Assembly (NCBI GenBank): GCA_023511475.1
Contig: JAIMBM010000037.1
Location: 1-12,535 of the forward strand
DNA: 12,535 nt
DNA from: Anaerolineae bacterium
GTDB taxonomy: Bacteria > Chloroflexota > Anaerolineae > SpSt-313
Direction of reading: 5' to 3'
Every line of letters starts with the position of its first letter. Position 1 is the stretch's first letter. Made by a program: the position numbers and the translations under genes. Positions 1-6,675 of the stretch are shown here, one piece after another. Below the pieces are notes generated by a model that did no database searches, was not told the DNA's origin, and was given only the letters and a program-made list of their open reading frames with translations.

Positions 1-2
1 AC

Positions 3-938
3 CATGAGGAGGCGCGCGCCTGGGCACGGGATGTACTCCTCGGCGTGACGACCATCGCCGTTGATGGCTCGCAGATCAGCCCTTCGACCGACCTCGACCC
101 ACCGGTCGGCGCGGTGCAGGTCGGCTGGTTCGTGAATCGCCACGACCCTGCCGGCAGTTACGTCAAGGACATCTACTTCGAGGTGCTGGCGCCGCCGGAG
201 CTTGCCGGCGATAGGGAAGAGGACGGTGACTACCCGGACTGGCAGGTCAACTGGCGCCGCTTCCAGGGCGAGTGCCTCCGCCTGGAATCGTACATGCGCG
301 AGCACCGGGGTGCTGACCCGGCGCCGGTCTGTTTCTTTGACGGTTCGCTGATCGTCTCTTTCGCCCAGCACATGAGGCCCGAGCGACAGGCCCTGTATGT
401 GCAGGCCGTCTCCAGACTCCTGACCGTCTCGACCGAGTGCCGGGTGCCGCTGGTCGCCTACGTCGATGCCAGCCGCGCGGCCGACCTGGTCGCTGCCCTC
501 AACACGCTGGAGGGCCGGTCGCCCTCGGGGCCGATCTCCGACGGTGCCTTTCTCCGGACGCTTCTGGCCTGGGGAGATCGGACCCCGGCCTGGATCTGTG
601 CCCGCGACGACCTGGTGCAGCCCCGCGAGGGCAAGTACTACGAGCAAGTCGCCTTCGTCTACCTGAAGACGACGGCCGACAACCTGCCGGTCCGCCTCGA
701 GTTCCCGCGCTGGATTATCGAGGAGGGGCAGCTCGAGCGCACGCTCGACGTCGTCCGCGCCGAGTGCGTGATTGGCAACGGTTACCCCTATGCCATCGAG
801 ACGGCCGACGCCCTCTCGGTGATCACAATGGAGGACCGGGAGCGATTCTACGCGGCCTTTGAGCGCTTTGCCAGCGGCGAGGGCCTGCCCGTCCGCTTCC
901 GTCGCAAGGCCGGCTCCAAGGGCGCGAGGAGGTCCTGA
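3..938 (+). CDS. nurA: NurA-type 5'-3' nuclease, 5' end missing
   Basis: Nuclease of the HerA-NurA DNA-end resection complex. The frame is already open at the first complete codon (base 3) and enters the window mid-protein. A GTG at 45 is in frame but lies only six codons before the conserved VDGSQ motif, and NurA proteins usually have several dozen residues before it, so the true start is outside the window. Counting from that GTG, the first metal-binding aspartate is D7 (VDGSQ). The second acidic motif is FFDGS, with D99. Further NurA-like marks are YVDAS near 139-143, YLKT near 207-210, the RLEFPRW block near 217-223 and the C-terminal GYPYAIETAD near 246-255. The tail is basic (RRKAGSKGARR). 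The family is a DnaQ/RNase H-like Mn-dependent nuclease that needs HerA as partner, and herA follows 0.7 kb downstream on the same strand. Family assignment is firm; only the length is unknown. Confidence 0.88.
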   Translation, partial: HEEARAWARDVLLGVTTIAVDGSQISPSTDLDPPVGAVQVGWFVNRHDPAGSYVKDIYFEVLAPPELAGDREEDGDYPDWQVNWRRFQGECLRLESYMREHRGADPAPVCFFDGSLIVSFAQHMRPERQALYVQAVSRLLTVSTECRVPLVAYVDASRAADLVAALNTLEGRSPSGPISDGAFLRTLLAWGDRTPAWICARDDLVQPREGKYYEQVAFVYLKTTADNLPVRLEFPRWIIEEGQLERTLDVVRAECVIGNGYPYAIETADALSVITMEDRERFYAAFERFASGEGLPVRFRRKAGSKGARRS

Positions 939-964
939 GCATCGCGGCCAACACCTTCTTGTCT

Positions 965-971
965 GGAGGTG
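965..971 (+). promoter_or_regulatory. Ribosome binding site deciding an ATT start
   Basis: GGAGGTG lies four bases before an ATT codon at 976. No ATG, GTG or TTG lies in that frame between this site and the beginning of the conserved barrel sequence. The nearest conventional in-frame starts are TTG codons at 859 and 868, deep inside nurA. The site therefore argues for initiation at ATT. Confidence 0.55.
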
Positions 972-975
972 CACC

Positions 976-1563
976 ATTCGCATCGGCAAGATCGTCAGTT
1001 CCTCCGGGCACATCGAGTATGCCTGCCAGGTCTATCAGGCGGGGGAGGCCGCCGAGGTGCCCCGCCCGGCGGACTATGCCTTCGGCAGCTTTGTCCGCGT
1101 CGCGTGTGACCCGCCGCCGGCCATCGTCGGCCTGATCTACAACACCGTGCTTCTCAACCCCGACTATGGCACCCTGGGGCCGCGCCTCTCGCCGGCGCCC
1201 GACGTTGCGGTCTTTAGCCCTGACCTGCTGAACGAGAGGGCTACCCTGGTCGGCATCGTGGCCATCGGCTTTTGGGACGGGAAGCACGCCCCCGTGCACG
1301 GAGTGCCCCCCTGCTCCGCGCAGCTCGATGCTCCTGTCGAAACAATGGCTGACGAAGAGGTGCGCGCCTTCCACGCCGAGGGCGCCGATGGCCTCCGCCT
1401 GGGCTATGCACCGGTGCTCATGGCCCTCGGCAGCCCGCTGGCCCGGCACCTCCTGCTGACGGTGATCGACCGGCTGGCGGCCCTCTGCCCGGAGGCCGCG
1501 CGGCGGCTCGAGGTCCTGCGGGCCAGCGTCGCCTGGCGCGCCGCCGTCGAGCCGCTGGGCTAG
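976..1563 (+). CDS. HAS-barrel-like protein between nurA and herA, apparent ATT start
   Basis: Small protein of about 195 residues encoded between nurA and herA. Its opening, IRIGKIVSSSGHIEY, with the following small and hydrophobic strands up to about residue 60, resembles the HerA-ATP synthase (HAS) barrel found at the start of HerA and of F1-ATPase subunits. There is no Walker motif, so it is not itself an ATPase. The C-terminal third (about 130-195) looks helical (MADEEVRAF, LARHLLLTVIDRLAALC, AARRLEVLRASV). Choosing ATT at 976 places GGAGGTG four bases upstream and begins the protein at the barrel. The alternative TTG at 859 would overlap nurA by 80 bases and add a stretch rich in Arg, Pro and Ala that reads like an out-of-frame shadow of nurA. 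The position suggests an accessory or assembly subunit of the HerA-NurA machine. The barrel call rests on motif resemblance; the function is inferred from context. Confidence 0.68.
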   Translation: MRIGKIVSSSGHIEYACQVYQAGEAAEVPRPADYAFGSFVRVACDPPPAIVGLIYNTVLLNPDYGTLGPRLSPAPDVAVFSPDLLNERATLVGIVAIGFWDGKHAPVHGVPPCSAQLDAPVETMADEEVRAFHAEGADGLRLGYAPVLMALGSPLARHLLLTVIDRLAALCPEAARRLEVLRASVAWRAAVEPLG

Positions 1564-1626
1564 GTTGTGCGCGCAGGGGCCCAATCACGTGACCACGAGT
1601 GCGGAGGCCGCGACCGCGCCGACCGC

Positions 1627-1634
1627 AGGAGGAA
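1627..1634 (+). promoter_or_regulatory. Ribosome binding site of herA (supports TTG at 1637)
   Basis: AGGAGGAA ends two bases before a TTG codon at 1637 (four bases from the GGAGG core). It is much stronger than anything upstream of the in-frame alternatives TTG 1565 or GTG 1589. It therefore favours the shorter herA product. Confidence 0.6.
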
Positions 1635-1636
1635 CC

Positions 1637-3334
1637 TTGAGCACACCCGAACCCATCGGCATCGCCAAAGGGCCCGGAGAGACGGCCCACGAGTACACCT
1701 TTATCACCCCGGACCGCCGGCACCTGGTCAAGAACGGCGAGTTCGTCTATTATGAGACGGACGTCGACGGCCAGAGGCGACAGGTCCTCGGGCGCGTGGC
1801 GCACCGTCGGGCCGTTCGCCTCTTCCCCGACGGCTTTCTCGCCGACCCGCTGGCGAGCCCCGAGGCGGTCGCCGCGATGGTCGGGTATGACCGGGGCGAG
1901 CCGGAGCTGTTCGAGGTCACGGTGACCATCCTCGGCTACTATGACCCCGCGCTGCGCGACTTTGTCAACCCGCGGCTGCCGCCGCGCGCCGGTCACCCGG
2001 TCTACATCGCTGAGCACGCCCTGCTGAGGGAGGTGCTCAACCGCCGTCGGCAGGGGGAGGTCGGGTCGGCCCACGTTGGCTCGCTCCTGAGCCGGCCGGA
2101 GGGCGCAGTGCCCATCGTCCTCGATGCGGCGGCCATCACCAGCACGCACCTCGCCATCATCGCCGCTACCGGCGCGGGCAAGAGCTACCTGGCTGCGGTG
2201 CTTCTCGAGGAGCTGATGGCCGCCCATAACCGCGCCGCCGTCCTCGTCATCGACCCCCACGCCGAGTACGACACCCTCACGGGGCTCCAGACTGCCCTCG
2301 GCACCGGCGACTACCAGCCCGAGACGCGCATCATCCGCCCCGGCGATATCAAGGTGCGCGTCTCTTCCCTCACGCTGGGGGACCTGCGCTACCTGCTCCC
2401 CAACCTGTCGGAGAAGATGCACTACTACCTGGGCCGTGCCTACCACATCGTGGAGCGTCGGTACAAGGACAAGTGGACGAGGGGGCAGTTCCGCGTCGTC
2501 CTGCGCTCCGGTTCGAGCGGCAAGCCCGTGACCGATCCCGAAGCCGACGAGCGCCTCGATGACGAGGCCGTCGACCGCGAGCCCGACGAGGATACGACCG
2601 TGGGCGCGCTCATGTGGCGCCTGAACGGCCTGTGGCGCCCCGGCAGCATCTTTGACGACTTTGAGAGCCTGAGCCTTGGCGAGCTTTTCCGGCCGGGGCG
2701 CTGCACCGTGCTGCAGCTCAACGAGGTCGATCAGCGCGAGCAGCAGGTCGTCGTCGCAACGCTTCTCCGCCGACTGCTGCAGGCGCGGATGAACACCGAG
2801 AAGGGGCTGACCGCGTCGGGCGCCGAGGACTATCTCCCCTATCCCGCCTTCGTCCTCATCGAGGAGGCCCACAACTTTGCACCTGCCTCGGCGGATGCGA
2901 TCACCTCGCAGGTCCTCAAGACCATCCTCTCCGAGGGCCGCAAGTTCGGAGTATCGGTGGGGCTGATCAGCCAGCGCCCGGGGCGGCTCGACCCGGATGT
3001 GCTCTCGCAGTGCATGACCCAGTTCATCCTGCGCATCGTCAACCCCGTCGACCAGGCCCGGGTCGCCGAGAGCGTCGAGAGCGTCGGGCGGGACCTGCTC
3101 GCCGAGCTGCCGGCGCTCTCCAAGGGACAGGCCATCATCGCCGGTACGGCGGTCAGCACCCCCGTGCTTTGCCGGGTGCGCCGACGCCTCACCCCGCACG
3201 GCGCGGAGGACCTCGACGCACCCGCCCGCTGGCAGGAGTGGTTCGCCACCGGCCAGGATTCCGCCCGGGAGCGTGACCTCTCCCTGCTCCTGCAGCCATC
3301 GGGGCGGGGGCGGAGCAAGCTGCTCAAGACCTAG
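1637..3334 (+). CDS. herA: HerA-like hexameric DNA translocase/helicase ATPase
   Basis: HerA/FtsK-superfamily ATPase that pumps DNA and partners with NurA in end resection. From the TTG at 1637 the protein has 565 residues. An N-terminal HAS barrel spans about residues 6-100. The Walker A sequence AATGAGKS follows at about 176-183, and IDPHAEYD near 205-212 is typical of HerA. The Walker B stretch FVLIEEAH is at about 405-412, with the acidic pair at 409-410. SQRPGRLD near 445-452 and FILRIVNP near 463-470 (candidate arginine finger R466) are also HerA hallmarks. An acidic insert (PEADERLDDEAVDREPDED) lies between Walker A and B. GTG at 1589 or TTG at 1565 would extend the protein by 16 or 24 low-complexity residues, but the strong ribosome binding site supports 1637. 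It is in an operon with nurA and the barrel protein upstream and the acetyltransferase 20 bases downstream. Confidence 0.93.
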   Translation: MSTPEPIGIAKGPGETAHEYTFITPDRRHLVKNGEFVYYETDVDGQRRQVLGRVAHRRAVRLFPDGFLADPLASPEAVAAMVGYDRGEPELFEVTVTILGYYDPALRDFVNPRLPPRAGHPVYIAEHALLREVLNRRRQGEVGSAHVGSLLSRPEGAVPIVLDAAAITSTHLAIIAATGAGKSYLAAVLLEELMAAHNRAAVLVIDPHAEYDTLTGLQTALGTGDYQPETRIIRPGDIKVRVSSLTLGDLRYLLPNLSEKMHYYLGRAYHIVERRYKDKWTRGQFRVVLRSGSSGKPVTDPEADERLDDEAVDREPDEDTTVGALMWRLNGLWRPGSIFDDFESLSLGELFRPGRCTVLQLNEVDQREQQVVVATLLRRLLQARMNTEKGLTASGAEDYLPYPAFVLIEEAHNFAPASADAITSQVLKTILSEGRKFGVSVGLISQRPGRLDPDVLSQCMTQFILRIVNPVDQARVAESVESVGRDLLAELPALSKGQAIIAGTAVSTPVLCRVRRRLTPHGAEDLDAPARWQEWFATGQDSARERDLSLLLQPSGRGRSKLLKT

Positions 3335-3354
3335 GCTACCCCTGAGGAGGCCGC

Positions 3355-4473
3355 ATGGAGATCCGTCAGCTCGACACCGACGACCGCCGGGACGTGCGCG
3401 AGTGGCTCGCGCTGCCCTTCAGGCTGTACCGAAACGTCCCTCAATGGGTGCCACCCTTTGCGCACGAGGCGCGGCTCGTGCTCGACCGGCGTCGCTACCC
3501 CTTCTACGAGCACTCGGATGCGGCCTTTTTCCTCGCCTGCGACGGAGACCGCACCATCGGCCGCATTGCCGTGCTCGAGAACCGGAACTTTAATCGCGTG
3601 CACGGCAGGAGCACGGCCTTTTTCTACCTCTTCGAGTGTGAGGACAACCGCACTGCCTCGCAGGGGCTCTTCGAAGCGGCCTTCGATTGGGCCTGCGACC
3701 GCGGCCTGCGGGAGATCATCGGCCCCAAGGGCTTCACGGCCCTCGATGGCCTCGGGCTTCTCGTCAAGGGCTTTGAGCATCGGCCGGCCATGGGCATCCC
3801 GTACAACCCACAGTACTACGAGGGCCTCGTCCTTGCCGCCGGCTTTGAGCGGCTCGACGACGACGTCTCCGGCTACCTGAGCCGCAACGCGCCCTTCCCC
3901 TCCCGCATCCACGAGCTTGCGGAGCGCGTCAAAGAGCGCCGGGGTCTGCACGTCCCCCGCTTCCGCAGCCGCAAGGAGCTGCTGGCTCTCGTCCCCAAGA
4001 TACGGGAGCTGTACAACCGGTCACTCGGCCTGAACTTTGACCAGGTGCCCCTGACCGAGGGCGAGGTCAAGATCCTGGCCGATCAGCTTCTCGCCGTGGC
4101 TGACCCCCGTCTGATCAAGGTCGTCATGAAGGGAGACGAGCCCGTCGGGTTCACCTTCGCCTACCCGGACGTCTCGGCGGCCATCCAGCGCACGCGCGGG
4201 CGCCTCTTCCCCTTCGGCTGGATAGACCTCTTGATCGAGCTGAAGCGCACGCGGTGGATCAACCTCAACGGGGCGGGGATCCTGCCGGAGTACCAGGGGC
4301 TCGGGGGCATGGCGCTCATCTTCAGTGAGATGCACAAGAGCGTCACAGAGGGGCGCTACGAGCACGCCGAGGTGGTGCAGATCAGCGTCTCCAACAGCAA
4401 GATGCAGCTGACCCTGCGCGACCTCGGCGTCGATTTCTACAAGATGCACCGCGTATACCGGCGGGGCCTCTAG
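3355..4473 (+). CDS. GNAT-like N-acetyltransferase domain protein, 372 residues
   Basis: Cytosolic protein of the GNAT superfamily, longer than a single GNAT domain (about 150 residues). The ATG at 3355 has GAGGAGG at 3343-3349 as ribosome binding site and lies 20 bases after herA, so cotranscription is likely. The N-terminal half has YRNVPQWVPPFAHE (about 25-38), a FFLACDGDRTIGRIAV strand pair (58-73) and IIGPKGFTALDG (121-132), a pattern seen in large uncharacterised acetyltransferases of the YghO-like type. The C-terminal half carries the candidate acetyl-CoA loop: GILPEYQGLGGMALIFSEM at 308-326, where QGLGG (314-318) fits the Q/R-x-x-G-x-G/A motif. There is no signal peptide or membrane segment. 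The substrate is unknown. The link to DNA repair rests only on position. The superfamily call is fairly safe; a specific function cannot be given. Confidence 0.8.
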   Translation: MEIRQLDTDDRRDVREWLALPFRLYRNVPQWVPPFAHEARLVLDRRRYPFYEHSDAAFFLACDGDRTIGRIAVLENRNFNRVHGRSTAFFYLFECEDNRTASQGLFEAAFDWACDRGLREIIGPKGFTALDGLGLLVKGFEHRPAMGIPYNPQYYEGLVLAAGFERLDDDVSGYLSRNAPFPSRIHELAERVKERRGLHVPRFRSRKELLALVPKIRELYNRSLGLNFDQVPLTEGEVKILADQLLAVADPRLIKVVMKGDEPVGFTFAYPDVSAAIQRTRGRLFPFGWIDLLIELKRTRWINLNGAGILPEYQGLGGMALIFSEMHKSVTEGRYEHAEVVQISVSNSKMQLTLRDLGVDFYKMHRVYRRGL

Positions 4474-4487
4474 GCGCCGGGCCCGCC

Positions 4488-5351
4488 TCAGGCGAAAAAG
4501 CCGACGCCCAGAATCCCCGGCCCGCCATGGGTGGCGATGGCGGCGCCGACCTCATAGATGGGGACCTGATCCGTGCCTACCGCCGCGCCCAGGTCCGCGG
4601 CCAGCGCCTCGGCCTCGGGCTGCGCGTCGGCGTGCATGACGCAGAGATAGCTTTCGGGCGTGCGCGGGCACTGGGCGGCCACCAGCTCGACGAGGCGCTC
4701 CCGTGCCCGGCTGTGCACCCGCACCTTCTCCAGCACCTCGACGCGCCCGTTCCTCAGCTCGAGGATCGGCTTGACCTGCAGGACGCTCCCGACGAGCGCC
4801 GCTGCCCCGCCGATCCGCCCGCCCTTCTGGAGATACTCGAGGGTGCGGATGAGGAAGAAGGTCCGGCTGCGCGGGATCATGGCCTGCAGGCGGCCTGCGA
4901 TCTCAGCAGCCTCCAGGCCGCTCTCGGCCCAGCTCGCGGCCGCGCGCACCATCGCCCCGAGGCACCCGCCGACCGTGCGCGTATCGAGGATGCGGATGTC
5001 AGCGCCCGGAAAGCTCTCCTCCCTGGCGGTCAGCGCCGAGCGCACCGTGCCGCTGACATCCGTCGACGGGTGGATGGAGAGGATGATGTCTGCCTCGCTC
5101 AGCAGCGCCTTATAGGCCTCGACAAACAGCCCGGGCGGCGGCGCCGCCGTCTTGGGCAGCTGGGGCGAGGCCCGAAGCCGCCGCATGAACTCGGCGCTGG
5201 ACAGCTCCACACCCTCCAAAAAGCTCTCCTCGCCAAAAATGATCACCTGCGGGACCACGCGGATCCCGTGTGCCGCGCAGTACTCGGGCGGCAGGACGGC
5301 CGTCGTATCCGTCACGATCCCGATGCGCCGTCGCTGGGGGTTGTTCGACAC
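4488..5351 (-). CDS. DegV family fatty-acid-binding protein
   Basis: DegV (FakB-like) protein of 287 residues, the usual family length. These proteins bind a single fatty acid; in Gram-positive bacteria FakB members present it to the kinase FakA for phosphorylation and entry into phospholipid synthesis. Visible family marks, counted from the chosen start, are IGIVTDTTA near 10-18, the fatty-acid-carboxylate contact region HPSTDVSGT near 94-102, TLEYLQKGGRIGG near 170-182 and the C-terminal HGGPG near 275-279. GTG at 5351 is chosen because GGAGGAAA (5357-5364) lies at ideal distance. An in-frame GTG at 5372 has only a weak upstream site and would place that sequence inside the gene. No fakA is in the window. 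It lies downstream of the ene-reductase on the same strand and ends 14 bases from the convergent acetyltransferase, with only a short GC hairpin and no T-tract between them. Confidence 0.92.
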   Translation of the reverse strand: MSNNPQRRRIGIVTDTTAVLPPEYCAAHGIRVVPQVIIFGEESFLEGVELSSAEFMRRLRASPQLPKTAAPPPGLFVEAYKALLSEADIILSIHPSTDVSGTVRSALTAREESFPGADIRILDTRTVGGCLGAMVRAAASWAESGLEAAEIAGRLQAMIPRSRTFFLIRTLEYLQKGGRIGGAAALVGSVLQVKPILELRNGRVEVLEKVRVHSRARERLVELVAAQCPRTPESYLCVMHADAQPEAEALAADLGAAVGTDQVPIYEVGAAIATHGGPGILGVGFFA

Positions 5352-5356
5352 CAGGC

Positions 5357-5364
5357 TTTCCTCC
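5357..5364 (-). promoter_or_regulatory. Ribosome binding site of the DegV gene
   Basis: On the minus strand GGAGGAAA precedes the GTG at 5351 by about eight bases counted from GGAGG. It decides between the in-frame GTG codons at 5372 and 5351 in favour of 5351. Confidence 0.6.
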
Positions 5365-5498
5365 GCGCTCACGGCCCGCCCTTGGCCGGGCAGGAACCAC
5401 TGGCCGCCCGATGATGCCGCGAGGGGCGGCAGACCCGCGACTACCCTGCGCTGCTACTATGCCATCTCCCGCCCTCAGCAAGGGGATGTCACCTCGCG

Positions 5499-6545
5499 TC
5501 AGATGCCGGGCCGCGCCCGCTCGTACTGCACCGGCCAGTCGACCTCCACACCCAGCACCCGGGCGGCCAGTAGCGGCCAGAAGGGGTTCCTCAAAAGCTC
5601 GCGCCCCAGCGCCACAAGATCGGCGCGGCCGTTGCCAACAATCTCCTCCGCCAGCTCCGGGGTGGTGATCAGACCTACCGCGCACGTCGGCAGGCCGGCC
5701 TGGCATCGCACCGCCTCGGCCAGCGGCACCTGATACCCCGGACCGATATCCGGTGGCGGCGTCGGCAGGATGCCGCCGGAGGAGCAATCGATCAGGTCGA
5801 CCCCGTGCTCAGCGAGCCAGCGCGCAATCTGGACCGAGTCGTCAGTGGTGAGGCCGCCCTGCGCCCAGTCCGTCACCGAGAGGCGCACGAGGAGCGGCTT
5901 TTCGGCCGGCCACACCTCGCGGATGGCGTCCGCGACCTCGAGCAGCATCCTTGCCCGGTTGGCAAGCGACCCGCCGTAGGCGTCCCGACGGTGGTTCGAG
6001 AGCGGCGAGAGGAACTGGTGCAGCAGGTAACCGTGCGCCGCGTGAATCTCCAGGGCGTCGTAGCCGGCCCGATGGGCCCGCTGCGCGGCAGCACGGAATG
6101 CCGCCACGACCTCCGCGATCCCTTCCTCGCTCAGCGCCTCGGGCACTACCCAGGCCTCCTCCGCCGCCATGGCGCTCGGCGCCACGGGGGTCTGTGGGCC
6201 CACACCCCGGTCAAAGCTGAACGCCTTACGGCCGGCATGCCCGAGTTGCACGGCCATCGCCGCGCCCTGCTCCCGGCAAAAGCGCACGATCCGTGAGAGC
6301 GGCTCGACCTGACGGTCATCCCACAGCCCGAGGTCGCGGGTTGAGATGCGGCCCCGCGGCTCGACCGCCGTCACCTCCTGGATGATCAGCCCCACTCCGC
6401 CGACTGCCCTGGCAGCATAGTGGGCAAAGTGCCACTCGGTCGCGACTCCGTCCTCCCCCGCCGACCACATCGCCATCGGCGGCATCACAATACGGTTCCG
6501 CAGGCGCACGCTGCGCAGCGTGAAGGGTGTGAAGAGATGGATCAT
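5499..6545 (-). CDS. namA: NamA/YqjM-type Old Yellow Enzyme (NADPH:flavin ene-reductase)
   Basis: FMN-dependent (alpha/beta)8-barrel reductase of 348 residues that reduces activated C=C bonds with NAD(P)H. The ATG at 6545 has GAGGAGG at 6552-6558 six bases upstream. It follows the Bacillus YqjM/NamA pattern throughout: NRIVMPPMAMWSA at 17-29, EWHFAHYAARA at 37-47, VQLGHAGRK at 99-107, EIHAAHGYLLHQFLSPLSNHR at 166-186 and LIDCSSG at 251-257. NGRADLVALGRELLRNP (305-321) is the FMN phosphate region, and VQYER at 339-343 supplies the arginine that in YqjM reaches into the neighbouring subunit. The substrate-anion pair H168/H171 and proton donor Y173 are present. The unusual point is A25 and W27, where YqjM has the flavin-tuning Cys26 and Tyr28. 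It lies between the GH5 terminator and the DegV gene. The natural substrate cannot be read from sequence. Confidence 0.93.
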   Translation of the reverse strand: MIHLFTPFTLRSVRLRNRIVMPPMAMWSAGEDGVATEWHFAHYAARAVGGVGLIIQEVTAVEPRGRISTRDLGLWDDRQVEPLSRIVRFCREQGAAMAVQLGHAGRKAFSFDRGVGPQTPVAPSAMAAEEAWVVPEALSEEGIAEVVAAFRAAAQRAHRAGYDALEIHAAHGYLLHQFLSPLSNHRRDAYGGSLANRARMLLEVADAIREVWPAEKPLLVRLSVTDWAQGGLTTDDSVQIARWLAEHGVDLIDCSSGGILPTPPPDIGPGYQVPLAEAVRCQAGLPTCAVGLITTPELAEEIVGNGRADLVALGRELLRNPFWPLLAARVLGVEVDWPVQYERARPGI

Positions 6546-6590
6546 GCGGAGCCTCCTCGGAGAAGATGCATCGATCTCGGCTAGCACACC

Positions 6591-6618
6591 ATTCTACGAG
6601 GAGTCGGGAGAAACACAA
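6591..6618 (-). promoter_or_regulatory. Candidate sigma-70 promoter for the ene-reductase gene
   Basis: On the minus strand TTGTGT (6613-6618) and TAGAAT (6591-6596) are 16 bases apart. The -10 matches consensus at five of six bases; the -35 only at its TTG. The ene-reductase ATG lies about 45 bases beyond the -10. The -35 falls in the T-rich tail of the preceding GH5 terminator, which would explain how the gene restarts transcription there. Consensus inspection only. Confidence 0.38.
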
Positions 6619-6647
6619 GCGGCGAGAGCTCTCGTCGCTCTCGCCGC
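6611..6647 (-). terminator. Intrinsic terminator after the GH5 gene
   Basis: A perfect 10-base inverted repeat (GCGGCGAGAG at 6619-6628 with CTCTCGCCGC at 6638-6647) encloses a 9-base loop. On the minus strand it is followed by the T-rich run TTGTGTTT (6611-6618). It starts about 29 bases past the GH5 stop, so it fits rho-independent termination of the dehydrogenase-GH5 operon. On the plus strand no T-tract follows. Confidence 0.72.
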
Positions 6648-6675
6648 CAGGCCATCTGGCCCCGAGTCAGGCCCC

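Noticed and set aside
1418..3199. Long open frame on the minus strand opposite herA
   Set aside because: Composition is Arg/Gly/Ala/Asp-rich with no family motif, and it mirrors the GC3-rich herA codons. The plus-strand frame has complete HerA motifs.
4474..4498. Short GC hairpins between the convergent acetyltransferase and DegV genes
   Set aside because: Stems of about four bases with no clear T-tract after the stop on either strand; not enough for a terminator call.
5403..5430. GCCGCCC/GGGCGGC inverted repeat between the ene-reductase and DegV genes
   Set aside because: Seven-base stem with a 14-base loop and no T-tract on either strand; expected by chance in GC-rich spacer.
5454..5481. 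Possible promoter for the DegV gene (TTGCTG, 16 bases, TAGTAG on the minus strand)
   Set aside because: Each hexamer matches the consensus at only three of six positions. The gene could equally be read through from the ene-reductase 126-150 bases upstream.
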